Assembly (NCBI RefSeq): GCF_030695035.1
Contig: NZ_JAUYTT010000019.1
Coordinates: forward strand, 1 to 64,000
Source: Frigidibacter sp.
GTDB lineage: Bacteria; Pseudomonadota; Alphaproteobacteria; Rhodobacterales; Rhodobacteraceae
DNA: 64,000 nucleotides
Direction of reading: 5' to 3'
Shown piece after piece: positions 28,447 to 36,402 of the stretch (its first letter is position 1; each line of letters opens with the position of its first letter). A program made the translations under genes and the position numbers. The notes below the pieces were generated by a model. That model did no database searches. It was not told where the DNA came from and saw nothing but the letters and a program-made list of their open reading frames with translations.

Positions 28447-28450
28447 TCAG

Positions 28451-28476
28451 GGTCCCTTTCGATGCGCGAAGGGACC
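28451..28476 (-). promoter_or_regulatory. SD-sequestering hairpin before the binding-protein gene
   Basis: On the minus strand an 8-bp stem GGTCCCTT / AAGGGACC closes five bases before the start codon at 28446. Its 3' arm contains the only plausible Shine-Dalgarno sequence (AAAGGGA). It lies between the SAM-II aptamer and the gene, so it is a natural expression platform. Coupling to the aptamer is inference. Confidence 0.55.
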
Positions 28477-28502
28477 GAGCGACAGGTTGGCGCCCATGCC
28501 CC

Positions 28503-28557
28503 ACGCTTTAGCTGCACTTGTTTCGCGCCCGCAAGCTGGTGGCTCAAATCGGCGCGT
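28503..28557 (-). ncRNA. SAM-II riboswitch aptamer
   Basis: Reading the minus strand, GCGCC (28555-28551) is followed at once by the conserved GATTTGAGCC (28550-28541). Then come CTTGC (28535-28531) and GGCGC (28529-28525), which pairs with the first arm as P1. AAACAAGTGCAGCTAAAGC (28523-28505) supplies the pseudoknot strand with the invariant GCTAAAG. Spacing and order match SAM-II aptamers such as metX leaders of alphaproteobacteria. It begins a few bases after a predicted transcription start and ends 58 bases before the ABC importer start codon. SAM binding would lower expression. Confidence 0.85.
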
Positions 28558-28563
28558 ATCCGC

Positions 28564-28592
28564 CTTTTAGGTCCATTCGTTCTGTATGTCAA
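28564..28592 (-). promoter_or_regulatory. Promoter of the SAM-II-controlled importer
   Basis: TTGACA (28592-28587), a 17-base spacer, then TAAAAG (28569-28564) on the minus strand. Predicted initiation near 28557 coincides with the 5' edge of the SAM-II aptamer, which supports both calls. Confidence 0.6.
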
Positions 28593-28609
28593 ACAGTACG
28601 GCTCTTTCT

Positions 28610-28628
28610 GTTGAATCGGATATTCAAC
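28610..28628. promoter_or_regulatory. Inverted repeat, possible operator
   Basis: Seven-base perfect arms GTTGAAT / ATTCAAC with a five-base spacer (CGGAT), in the AT-rich divergent region between the importer and glnD. It could bind a dimeric regulator of either gene. No regulator is identified. Confidence 0.4.
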
Positions 28629-28731
28629 ATTGAACAACGTGTAATTAAACCGCTTTCCGAATCCGCCTCTCATGCTAACCAGCCTTGGGCGGCTTCCGAG
28701 CCGGACGCCACAGCGAACGAGGTCAGGCCGG

Positions 28732-31533
28732 GTGTCATCCGCCAATCAACCGGTGCTCGAACTTGCCGCCGTTCTGGCGAGCCCCCGACGGGCCATGACC
28801 GATCTGCTCGCACGCAGCGGTCCGGGGGCCGATACGCGCGGCCTGCTCGTGGCGGCGCTGCGGGACATCCTCGACCAGGGCCACGACTCCGCCCGCGAAC
28901 TGCTCAAGCGACCACGCCATGGCTTGATCTGTGCGCAGCATCTTTCGGCGGTGATGGATGGCGTCGTCGGCTGCCTGCATGTCGCGGCGACGGAGCATTT
29001 CTATCCGGCGCTGAACCCCTCGCAATCGGAGCGGATCGCGGTCGTCGCGGTCGGAGGCTATGGGCGGGGGACGCTGGCCCCGGGCTCGGACGTCGATCTG
29101 CTCTTCCTGTTTCCGCACAAGCAGACCGCCTGGGGCGAGAGCGTGGTCGAGGCGATGCTCTACCCGCTCTGGGACCTGAAGCTGAAGGTCGGGCATTCGG
29201 TGCGCTCGCTCGATGATTGCGTGCGCGAGGCGCGCGCCGACATGACGGTCCGCACCGCCCTGCTCGAGGCCCGTTTCGTCACCGGCGACGTGCTGCTGTT
29301 TCACGACATGCTGCGTCGGTACGGCGCCGAGGTCGTCGAGGGCACGGCCCCGGCTTTCACCGAGGCCAAGCTGCAGGAGCGCGAGACGCGCGTGCGCCGC
29401 GCCGGAACCTCGCGCTATCTCGTCGAGCCCAACGTCAAGGACGGCAAGGGCGGCATGCGCGACCTGAACACGCTGTTCTGGATCGCCAAATATGCCTACC
29501 GCGTCGACGATGTGCGCGAGCTGGTCGCGGCCGGCCTGTTCGACCGCAAGGAACTGCTGATGTTCCAGCGCTCGGAGGAGTTCCTCTGGCGCGTGCGCTG
29601 CTGGCTGCATTTCATCACCGGGCGGGCTGAGGAACGGCTGTCCTTCGACCTGCAAAGGCAGGTAGCGGCGGCGATCGGCTATGCCGGCCGCAGCGGGCAG
29701 GCCCCGGTCGAGCGCTTCATGAAAGCGTATTTCCTCGTCGCCAAGGATGTCGGCGACCTGACCGCGATCGTCTGTGCCGCGCTGGAGGCGCGCCAGCAGA
29801 AGCCGCGTGCCTCGCTGTCGCGCCTGCTAGGCTCCTTTGCCAAGCGCAAGCGGGTGCGCGCGCTCGGCCATCCCGACTTCACGCTGAAGAGCCAGCGCCT
29901 CAACGTGGTCGATCCCGACGCCTTCCGGCGCGACCCGGTCAACCTGCTGCGACTCTACGAAATCGCCAGCCGGGACGATCTGGCGATCCACCCCGATGCC
30001 AGCCGGTTGGTGACGCAGTCGCTGCGGCTCATCACACCGCAGCTGCGCAACGATCCCGATGCCAACCGCATCTTCCTCGAGATCCTCACCGCGCGGCGCT
30101 CGCCGGAGGCGGTGCTGCGGCGAATGAACGAATCCGGGCTGCTGGGCAAGTTCGTGCCGGATTTCGGACGCGTCGTGGCGATGATGCAATTCAATATGTA
30201 TCATCACTACACGGTCGACGAGCACCTGATCCGGAGCATCGGCGTTCTCGCCGAGATCGATGCCGGCGTGCTGCAGTCGGAGCATCCGCTCGCCAACGAG
30301 ATCATGCCGACGATCGCCAATCGCCGGGCGCTCTATGTCGCGCTGCTGCTGCACGACATCGCCAAGGGGCGGATCGAGGATCATTCGGTCGCCGGCGCCC
30401 GGATCGCCCGCAAGCTCGGGCCGCGGCTCGGCCTGACCGAAGGACAGACCGAAACCGCCGCCTGGCTGGTCGAGCACCATCTCGACATGTCGACCGTCGC
30501 GCAGAGCCGCGATCTCGGCGACCCAAAGACGATCGAGAGCTTCGCCGCCACCGTGCAGACTCTGGAGCGGCTGAAGCTCCTGCTCGTCCTGACGGTGGCC
30601 GACATCAAGGCCGTCGGCCCCGGCGTCTGGAACGGCTGGAAGGGCCAGCTCCTGCGCACGCTCTATTATGAGACCGAGATCGTGCTCGCCGGCGGCCATT
30701 CCGCGATCGAGCGCAAGGCGCGGGTCGAGAAGAAGCAGGATGCGCTGAAGGAGCGACTCTCTGACTGGGGGGCCGCAGCGCGCGACGCCTATCTCGCCCG
30801 GCACTACCCAGCCTACTGGATCAAGACCGATGTCGGCCGGCAGGAGAAGCACGCGCGCTTCATGGCCCGCGCCGAGGCCGAAGGGCGCACCACCGCGACG
30901 CTGGTCGAAACCGACCAGTTCCGCGGGATCACCGAGCTCACCATTCTGGCGCCGGACCATCCGCGTCTGCTCGCCATTGTCACCGGCGCCTGCGCGGCGT
31001 CGGGCGGCAACATCGTCGATGCCCAGATCTTCACCACCACGGACGGGCTGGTGCTCGATACGATCTCGGTCTCGCGCGCTTTCGACATGGATGACGATGA
31101 ACTGCGCCGCGCCGAGCGGATCGCGGCGGCGATCGAGCGGGCGCTCAAGGGCGAGATCAAGATCGCCGATCTGGTGGCGCAGCGCCGGGCGCCGCCGGCG
31201 CGCGGCCAGACCTTCCAGGTCGCGCCCGAGGTCATCATCGACAACGTGCTGTCGGCCCGCCACACGGTGCTGGAGATCGCCGGGCTCGACCGGCCGGGCC
31301 TGCTCTACGATCTCACCACCGCGATCGGGAAGCTCAACCTCAACATCGCCTCGGCCCATATCGCGACCTTCGGCGAAAAGGCCGTCGACGTGTTCTACGT
31401 CACCGACCTGACCAACGCGAAGATCGTCTCGACGCAACGCCAGCTCGCGATCCGCCGGGCCCTGCTCGACGTGTTCAGCTTCTGGCACGACAAGGCGGCC
31501 GCGCCCAAGGCGAAGACGCCCGCCCGCGCTTGA
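28732..31533 (+). CDS. glnD: PII uridylyltransferase / uridylyl-removing enzyme GlnD
   Basis: Bifunctional nitrogen sensor that uridylylates PII proteins when glutamine is low and deuridylylates them when it is high. The protein of about 933 residues has the nucleotidyltransferase motif GGYGRGTLAPGSDVDLLF. A central HD domain (LLLHDIAKGRIEDHS) gives the uridylyl-removing activity, and two C-terminal ACT domains (TILAPDHPRLLAIVTG and EIAGLDRPGLLYDLT) sense glutamine. I prefer the GTG at 28732, with GAGG about nine bases upstream; an in-frame ATG at 28672 lacks a ribosome site. It is followed by grpE. Confidence 0.95.
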   Translation: MSSANQPVLELAAVLASPRRAMTDLLARSGPGADTRGLLVAALRDILDQGHDSARELLKRPRHGLICAQHLSAVMDGVVGCLHVAATEHFYPALNPSQSERIAVVAVGGYGRGTLAPGSDVDLLFLFPHKQTAWGESVVEAMLYPLWDLKLKVGHSVRSLDDCVREARADMTVRTALLEARFVTGDVLLFHDMLRRYGAEVVEGTAPAFTEAKLQERETRVRRAGTSRYLVEPNVKDGKGGMRDLNTLFWIAKYAYRVDDVRELVAAGLFDRKELLMFQRSEEFLWRVRCWLHFITGRAEERLSFDLQRQVAAAIGYAGRSGQAPVERFMKAYFLVAKDVGDLTAIVCAALEARQQKPRASLSRLLGSFAKRKRVRALGHPDFTLKSQRLNVVDPDAFRRDPVNLLRLYEIASRDDLAIHPDASRLVTQSLRLITPQLRNDPDANRIFLEILTARRSPEAVLRRMNESGLLGKFVPDFGRVVAMMQFNMYHHYTVDEHLIRSIGVLAEIDAGVLQSEHPLANEIMPTIANRRALYVALLLHDIAKGRIEDHSVAGARIARKLGPRLGLTEGQTETAAWLVEHHLDMSTVAQSRDLGDPKTIESFAATVQTLERLKLLLVLTVADIKAVGPGVWNGWKGQLLRTLYYETEIVLAGGHSAIERKARVEKKQDALKERLSDWGAAARDAYLARHYPAYWIKTDVGRQEKHARFMARAEAEGRTTATLVETDQFRGITELTILAPDHPRLLAIVTGACAASGGNIVDAQIFTTTDGLVLDTISVSRAFDMDDDELRRAERIAAAIERALKGEIKIADLVAQRRAPPARGQTFQVAPEVIIDNVLSARHTVLEIAGLDRPGLLYDLTTAIGKLNLNIASAHIATFGEKAVDVFYVTDLTNAKIVSTQRQLAIRRALLDVFSFWHDKAAAPKAKTPARA

Positions 31534-31683
31534 TTTAAACCGGCGCAAGCCCGATATCGGCCGGGAACGCGGTCGCGCGCCGATGTCGCGGCCAGGTCTT
31601 CGATGGAAGCCGAGAGCCTTGGTTTCAGCGGAAGCCGGATGTCGGATTTCGCGCAAGACGATCGATATGGATTGGATCACGCC

Positions 31684-32289
31684 ATGACGCAGAACCCCTC
31701 GCCGGAACATCCGAACGCAGAGCCCGTCATCGACGACACCGCGCTGCAGTCACCCGAGGAGATCATCCAGGCGAATTTTGCCCGGATCGAGGCCGAGCGC
31801 GACGATCTCAAGGACAAGCTGCTGCGGACGCTGGCCGACATGGAAAATCTGCGCCGTCGCACCGAGCGCGAGATCGGCGACGCCAAGGCCTATGCGGTGA
31901 CGAGTTTTGCCCGCGACCTGCTGGGGTCGGCGGATAATCTGCGGCGCGCAATCGAGAGCCTGCCCGAGACGGCCCGCGCCACCGAGGAGCCCGCGCTCAA
32001 GGCCCTTATCGAGGGCGTCGATCTGACCGAGCGCGACTTGCTCAAGACGCTGGAGCGCCACGGCGTTCGCAAGATCGAGCCGCTCGGCGAGAAGTTCGAC
32101 CCCAACATGCACCAGGCGATGTTCGAGGCGCCCGATGCCGAGGTCGCCAAGGGGCTCGTCTCCAAGGTCGTTCAGTCGGGCTACAAGATCGGCGAGCGCG
32201 TGCTGCGGCCGGCGCTGGTCGGGATCTCCGCCGGCGCGCCCAAGCCCCCTGCCCCCGAGGGCGCCGATCCCGCCATCACCGGCCACTGA
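31684..32289 (+). CDS. grpE: Nucleotide exchange factor GrpE
   Basis: Dimeric co-chaperone that drives ADP release from DnaK. The 201-residue protein has the long N-terminal coiled coil (IEAERDDLKDKLLRTLADME) and the C-terminal beta domain with GEKFDPNMHQAMFEAP and GYKIGERVLRPALVGIS. The ATG at 31684 (MTQNPSPEHP) is preferred over an upstream in-frame ATG at 31603, which would add an unusual leader. In many Rhizobiales grpE follows hrcA. Here glnD precedes it and hrcA is absent. Confidence 0.94.
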   Translation: MTQNPSPEHPNAEPVIDDTALQSPEEIIQANFARIEAERDDLKDKLLRTLADMENLRRRTEREIGDAKAYAVTSFARDLLGSADNLRRAIESLPETARATEEPALKALIEGVDLTERDLLKTLERHGVRKIEPLGEKFDPNMHQAMFEAPDAEVAKGLVSKVVQSGYKIGERVLRPALVGISAGAPKPPAPEGADPAITGH

Positions 32290-32292
32290 CCG

Positions 32293-32916
32293 GTGCTTGA
32301 GGCTGCCGGCGTCGCCGTCTTCGCGCTGACCGGCGCCCTCGTCGCGGCCCGCAAGGGCATGGATCCGTTCGGCTTCATCCTGCTGGCCACCGTCACCGGC
32401 GCCGGCGGCGGCACCTTGCGGGATCTGCTTTTGGCGCGCACGGTCTGGTGGGTCGAGGCGCCGCTCGGCGTGATCATCTGCGCCGGCGTGGCGCTCGTTG
32501 CCTGGACGATCGCCTATCTGCGCCCCGGCCGGCTCGACGGCTGGAGCGCCAAGCGTCTGCTGCTCTGGGCCGATGCGGCGGGGCTGGCGCTGTTTGCGGT
32601 GTCGGGCACCCAGAAGGCGCTGGCGGCCGGGGTTCCGGTGCTGTCCGCGATCGCGCTCGGGGCCGTCACCGCCTCCTTCGGCGGCATCCTACGCGACATC
32701 CTGGCGGGCGATCGCGCCATGGTGCTGTGGAGCCGGGATTTCTACGTCACCGCCGCAGCCGCCGGCGCCACCGCCACGGCTCTGCTCACGCAACTCGGCT
32801 TCGGCCCGGCCATCGTGATGGTCGGCGGGCTTGCCGCCGGGTTTGGGCTGCGCGCCGGGTCGATCCTGCTGGGCTGGTCGTTTCCGCGCCTGCCGGGGTC
32901 GGACGAGCCGCGCTGA
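32293..32916 (+). CDS. TRIC-type cation channel family protein (UPF0126)
   Basis: A 207-residue membrane protein made of two UPF0126 repeats, each with three helices. GAGGGTLRDLLL in the first repeat and FGGILRDILAGD in the second are the matching Gly-rich signatures. Prokaryotic homologues form trimeric potassium-permeable channels. It starts with GTG three bases after the grpE stop, so the two genes are cotranscribed. Confidence 0.9.
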   Translation: MLEAAGVAVFALTGALVAARKGMDPFGFILLATVTGAGGGTLRDLLLARTVWWVEAPLGVIICAGVALVAWTIAYLRPGRLDGWSAKRLLLWADAAGLALFAVSGTQKALAAGVPVLSAIALGAVTASFGGILRDILAGDRAMVLWSRDFYVTAAAAGATATALLTQLGFGPAIVMVGGLAAGFGLRAGSILLGWSFPRLPGSDEPR

Positions 32917-32930
32917 CGCTTCTGCGTCTT

Positions 32931-32988
32931 TGCGAGCGTAGCGAAGCAATCCAGAACCTCGAAGCTGGATTGCTTCGCTACGCTCGCA
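32931..32988. repeat. Perfect 24-bp-arm inverted repeat (rhizobial palindromic element)
   Basis: The left arm 32931-32954 begins TGCGAGCGTAGCGAAGCAAT; the right arm 32965-32988 is its exact complement; the spacer is ten bases. The same core is dispersed in many Rhizobiales genomes. It lies between two convergent genes and reaches into the 3' end of alkB, where it supplies the last codons and the stop. As RNA it would form a very stable hairpin and could act as a bidirectional terminator. Confidence 0.88.
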
Positions 32989-33625
32989 ATGACGATGAGG
33001 CGCAGGCGTCGGGCTTCGTCACGCGCCTCAGGGTCAGGTTGATTCGCCCGCTCTGCGGCAGCAGCGCCGAGGAGCCGGCGAGGATGCGGTCGATGCCGTG
33101 ATAAGCCAGCCGGGCCTCACCGCCGAAGAGCAGGGCATCGCCCGAGGCCAGCTTCAGCGACACGGTCTTGCCGCCGCGCTGCGTCCCGCCGATCCTGAAG
33201 ACCGCGGTGTCGCCGAGCGAAAGTGATACGACCGGCGCGTCGAAGTCCTGCTCGTCGCGGTCCTGATGCAGGCCCATCTTCGCATCGGCCTGATAGAAAT
33301 TGACCAGACAGGCCTCTGGCGGGTGCGGATAACCCGCGAGATCTCGCCAGGCTTGCTTGAGGATCGCCGGCATCGGCGGCCAGGGCGCGCCGGTCGCGGG
33401 ATGAAGCGGCTGATAGCGGTAACCCGTCTCGTCCGAGACCCAGCCGAGATCGCCGCAATTGGTCATGCGGACGGAGAAGGGCTTGCCGGTCTTGGGCATG
33501 CGCGGCTGGAAGAAAGGCGCGATGCGAGCGACCTCGCGCAGATCGGCGACCAGAGCCGTCTGTGCGGCCGGCGGCAGGTAACCCGGCCAATGCACGACAC
33601 CGGGCGCGACGACGAGCCGGGTCAT
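32978..33625 (-). CDS. alkB: AlkB family 2-oxoglutarate/Fe(II) DNA repair dioxygenase
   Basis: Oxidatively removes methyl lesions (1-meA, 3-meC) from DNA or RNA. The 215-residue protein has the iron-binding HxD in MGLHQDRDE, the distal His in LAYHGIDR and the oxoglutarate-binding RINLTLRR. Substrate-pocket residues NFYQADAKMG precede the HxD. The last few codons and the stop fall within a dispersed palindromic repeat, so the natural C-terminus has been replaced or extended there. It is convergent with the TRIC-type gene and ten bases downstream of dapB. Confidence 0.93.
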   Translation of the reverse strand: MTRLVVAPGVVHWPGYLPPAAQTALVADLREVARIAPFFQPRMPKTGKPFSVRMTNCGDLGWVSDETGYRYQPLHPATGAPWPPMPAILKQAWRDLAGYPHPPEACLVNFYQADAKMGLHQDRDEQDFDAPVVSLSLGDTAVFRIGGTQRGGKTVSLKLASGDALLFGGEARLAYHGIDRILAGSSALLPQSGRINLTLRRVTKPDACASSSLRA

Positions 33626-33634
33626 CCCGAGGGC

Positions 33635-34450
33635 CTACAGCGAATCCAGTCCGAGCACGTCGGCCATCGCATATAAGCCGGGCTCGCGGCCCCTGCCCCA
33701 GAGCGCGGCCTTCACCGCGCCTTGCGCGAACAACCCGCGATCTTCCGCGATATGGGCGAGTTCGAGCCGCTCGCCCGCGCCGGCGAAGATGACCTTGTGA
33801 TCGCCGACCACCGTGCCACCGCGCAGGGTCGCAAAGCCGATCGTGCCCGGTTCGCGGACGCCGGTCTGCCCGTCGCGGACGGCGACGCGCTGCTGGGAGA
33901 GCTCGACCGCACGCCCCTGCGCCGCCGCTTCACCCAGCAGGACCGCGGTGCCCGACGGCGCATCGACCTTCATGCGGTGATGCATCTCGACGATTTCGAT
34001 GTCCCAGTCGGTGCCCAGCGTGGCGGCGACCTTGCGCACCAGCGCCGCCAGCAGGTTGACGCCGAGGCTCATATTGCCGGAGCGGATGATGGCGGTATGC
34101 CGCGCCGCTTCCGCGAGGCTCGCCAGGTGCTGCGGCTCCAGCCCGGTGGTGCCGACGATATGAGCGATGCGCGCCTGAGCGGCGAGGCCGGCGAAGGCCA
34201 CCGTCGCGTCGGGGGTGGTGAAGTCGAGCACGCCCTCGGCGGATGCGAATGCCGGTCCGGCCGCGTCGGTCACGGGGATGCCGCTCGCCGAGAGCCCGGC
34301 GAGCAAGCCCGCGTCCTGGCCGAGATGGGGCGATCCCGGGCGCTCGACCGCCGCCGACAGGGTGCAGCCCGGCGCCTCATGGATCGCCCTGATCAGCATC
34401 CGGCCCATGCGGCCTGCAGCACCGACGACGACGAGACGCATATCGGACAT
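33635..34450 (-). CDS. dapB: 4-hydroxy-tetrahydrodipicolinate reductase DapB
   Basis: NAD(P)H-dependent reductase of the diaminopimelate/lysine pathway. The 271-residue protein has the dinucleotide motif VGAAGRMGR, the catalytic [15 protein letters not shown] and the substrate-binding [10 protein letters not shown]. The ATG at 34450 ([10 protein letters not shown]) has GGAG eight bases upstream; ATGs at 34456 and 34441 are alternatives. It lies just upstream of alkB on the same strand. dapE at 20 kb is on the same pathway but not linked. Confidence 0.95.
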   Translation of the reverse strand: MSDMRLVVVGAAGRMGRMLIRAIHEAPGCTLSAAVERPGSPHLGQDAGLLAGLSASGIPVTDAAGPAFASAEGVLDFTTPDATVAFAGLAAQARIAHIVGTTGLEPQHLASLAEAARHTAIIRSGNMSLGVNLLAALVRKVAATLGTDWDIEIVEMHHRMKVDAPSGTAVLLGEAAAQGRAVELSQQRVAVRDGQTGVREPGTIGFATLRGGTVVGDHKVIFAGAGERLELAHIAEDRGLFAQGAVKAALWGRGREPGLYAMADVLGLDSL

Positions 34451-34493
34451 GGGCATGGCTCCGCAGGCAGCAGAATGGCAGGACAGGGCATTC

Positions 34494-34602
34494 CGTCATC
34501 CCGGACAAGCGGCGAAGCCGCGCCGATCCGGGATCGATCATCGAGCAGTGTCGTGCCTTATGATGGATCCCGGAGCTTCGCTTCGCTCCGTCCGGGATGA
34601 CG
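34494..34602. repeat. 109-bp palindromic intergenic repeat
   Basis: The ends are CGTCATCCCGGAC and its complement GTCCGGGATGACG; the interior contains GATCCGGGATC and GGATCCCGGAGC, which also pair. It belongs to the dispersed rhizobial 'GTCATnCCGGG' class. It lies in the gap between the Tim44-like gene and dapB. Confidence 0.82.
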
Positions 34603-34668
34603 TCGCGTTTCAGTCTTGCCTATAAAGCGCTTTCGACGGCCGCGACACCCGAAACCACGAAACTAAAC

Positions 34669-34690
34669 ACGGCCGGGTTGCCCCGGCCGT
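34669..34690 (-). terminator. Terminator-like hairpin after the Tim44-like gene
   Basis: A 9-bp perfect stem (ACGGCCGGG / CCCGGCCGT) with a four-base loop, 28 bases past the stop codon. On the minus strand it is followed by GTTTAGTTTCG, a weak U-tract. Confidence 0.55.
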
Positions 34691-34717
34691 TTCCAAAATC
34701 GTCCGTCGATGTGAGGC

Positions 34718-35710
34718 TCAGGCCGCCGGCTGGATGCCCGAGAGCTTCCAGGCGCCGCCGCGCGGGCGCACGAAGGTCCAGTGCTCCGTGACCTCCTGCG
34801 GCACGGTGGCGTCGCCTTCGACGACCTTGCCGCTGGCGCGCTCATAGAGCGCGTTGATCAGGCTGAAGCGCATCGCGACGGTGGCGTAGTCGAGGTTGCC
34901 CTCGCGCCAGGCTTCCGCAAGGTCGCCCTGCAGCAGCTTTACGTCGGAGACGCGATCGACGAGGCCCTTCTGGGCGTTGCCGGAGAGATCCTCATCGAAG
35001 AAGCCGAACATCTCGGGCGTGACGCGCTCGCGCAGGCCCTTCTCGTCCTCGTTCGAATAGGCCGTGTTGACCTCCGATAGCAGGCGCTCGAAATGGCCGA
35101 AATCGTCACCAGACAGTTCGATCGGCGTGGTCTGGGGCGCTGCGGTCGCGCCCCCCATGCCGGCCATAGCGCCCATGCGACCCATCGTGGTCATGCCGGC
35201 CGGCTGAGGCCGGTCCATGTCACGCGGCATCGGCGCACCGGCACCCGCCAGCTGCGGCTCCGAGCGGCGACGGAAGAAGCGCATGGCCAGCCAGATGGCC
35301 CCACCGATCAGGGCGAGCTGCAGCAGGAAGCCGAACACGCCAGCCAGCGAGGCGAGCCCGCTGAAGAAGCCGGCGCCCGACAGCATGCCGAACAGGCCGG
35401 CGCCGAGAAGACCGGCCCCGAGGCCCATCATCAGGTTGCGGGCCATGGAGGGCCGGGCGGCCTGGGCCGCGGCGGCAGCACCCGCCGCCGGAGCGGCCTG
35501 CGCGGGCGACGGCGTCGCGCTGCGCTGGAAGGGCTGGGCGCCATTGGGCGCGGTGTTGGTGCGAGCGGGAGCCGATTCCGTGCGCGAACCCCGGCTGCCG
35601 AAACCACCCTTGCCGCCGGGCCGCGCTTCGGCGATCACGGGGACGAGCAGCAGGGCGCCTGCGAGCACGGCGACGACACGACCACGGCGGGCGAGCGAAA
35701 TCAGAGACAT
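34718..35710 (-). CDS. Tim44-like domain membrane protein
   Basis: A 330-residue protein with an N-terminal signal or anchor (residues 10-29), an Ala/Gln/Pro-rich linker, two hydrophobic segments (about 100-145), and a C-terminal Tim44-like domain (about 205-330) with HFERLLSEVNTAYSNED and RFSLINALYERASGKVVEGD. The bacterial family (MlaC/NTF2-like fold) is associated with the inner membrane but has no settled function. It is followed by a terminator-like hairpin, so it is probably monocistronic. Confidence 0.88.
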   Translation of the reverse strand: MSLISLARRGRVVAVLAGALLLVPVIAEARPGGKGGFGSRGSRTESAPARTNTAPNGAQPFQRSATPSPAQAAPAAGAAAAAQAARPSMARNLMMGLGAGLLGAGLFGMLSGAGFFSGLASLAGVFGFLLQLALIGGAIWLAMRFFRRRSEPQLAGAGAPMPRDMDRPQPAGMTTMGRMGAMAGMGGATAAPQTTPIELSGDDFGHFERLLSEVNTAYSNEDEKGLRERVTPEMFGFFDEDLSGNAQKGLVDRVSDVKLLQGDLAEAWREGNLDYATVAMRFSLINALYERASGKVVEGDATVPQEVTEHWTFVRPRGGAWKLSGIQPAA

Positions 35711-35797
35711 GGTTCCTCCCGGAGCCCCCCTTGGGCTCTCTTGGCGACAATATGGGGCAGCCCAGCCCGTTCCGCAAGATGAGTTCCGTAGGGGGGT

Positions 35798-35827
35798 TTG
35801 ACATATAACAATATTTTGAAACTATAG
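35798..35827 (+). promoter_or_regulatory. Strong promoter of the small secreted Cys-rich gene
   Basis: A consensus TTGACA (35798-35803) and CTATAG (35822-35827) with an 18-base spacer that is almost entirely A/T. This is the most AT-rich spot in the neighbourhood. Initiation near 35834 leaves a leader of about 75 bases before the ATG at 35910. Confidence 0.65.
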
Positions 35828-35909
35828 CGACGCGGGCTCGATCGACGCCTCGCCGTTAGACTGCATAGTCAGCCGACACCCATGACCTTTCGTCGCATGG
35901 GAGGGACTT

Positions 35910-36245
35910 ATGACAGCCGCTGTCGCGGGTCTTTTCAAGACAAGACGCAAACAGCCGGGGCCTGCCCCAGCGTTGCGAAAGATCGCGCCAGCGCTGTTGT
36001 TGAGCGTCCTTTCGCTCCTCGGCGGGGCGGCCGTCCGGGCGGCCGAGCCGGCCGTCCCGCTCGACCCGCCAAGGCCGGCGCAGGCGCCCGAGCCGCTCTG
36101 TTTCTGCTGGAACGATGGCCGCAAGATCACCGAAGGCGCCACGGCTTGCATCCGCACCTCCCAGGGGCGCCGGCTGGCGGCGTGCGGGCGGGTGACGAAT
36201 GTGATGTCCTGGCACGTCACCGAGACGCCCTGCCCCGAGAGCTGA
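35910..36245 (+). CDS. Small secreted cysteine-rich protein, function unknown
   Basis: A 111-residue protein with a basic N-terminus, a hydrophobic segment (ALLLSVLSLLGGAAV) and a probable cleavage site after VRAAE near residue 45. The mature part is only about 65 residues and holds five cysteines, in LCFCWNDG, TACIRT, LAACGR and TPCPES. I recognise no family. GGAGGG lies about five bases before the ATG, and a strong promoter lies upstream, so high expression is expected. A 28-base perfect palindrome lies beyond its end. Confidence 0.75.
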   Translation: MTAAVAGLFKTRRKQPGPAPALRKIAPALLLSVLSLLGGAAVRAAEPAVPLDPPRPAQAPEPLCFCWNDGRKITEGATACIRTSQGRRLAACGRVTNVMSWHVTETPCPES

Positions 36246-36329
36246 GCCGGCCTGAAAAGCGCCGTATCGCAAAAACCAGAATCGACCGGCCTCCGGTCAA
36301 GCCGCGGCGAGTGCAGGCCGAAAATCAAA

Positions 36330-36357
36330 CACCGCCGGGACGATCGTCCCGGCGGTG
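36330..36357 (-). terminator. Perfect 28-base palindrome, terminator between convergent genes
   Basis: Arms of 14 bases (CACCGCCGGGACGA and its complement) without a spacer. Read on the minus strand it is followed by TTTGATTTTCGG, a U-rich tail, so it should stop the transcript of the micro-gene at 36403-36486. On the plus strand the tail is not T-rich. Confidence 0.65.
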
Positions 36358-36402
36358 CGATTGAAGACTCTTGTGGTCTCAGCGACTCGAGACTGACGGC
36401 AG

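Noticed and set aside
29827-31710. 627-codon open frame antisense to glnD
   Set aside because: glnD carries all catalytic motifs; the antisense frame has none and no ribosome site.
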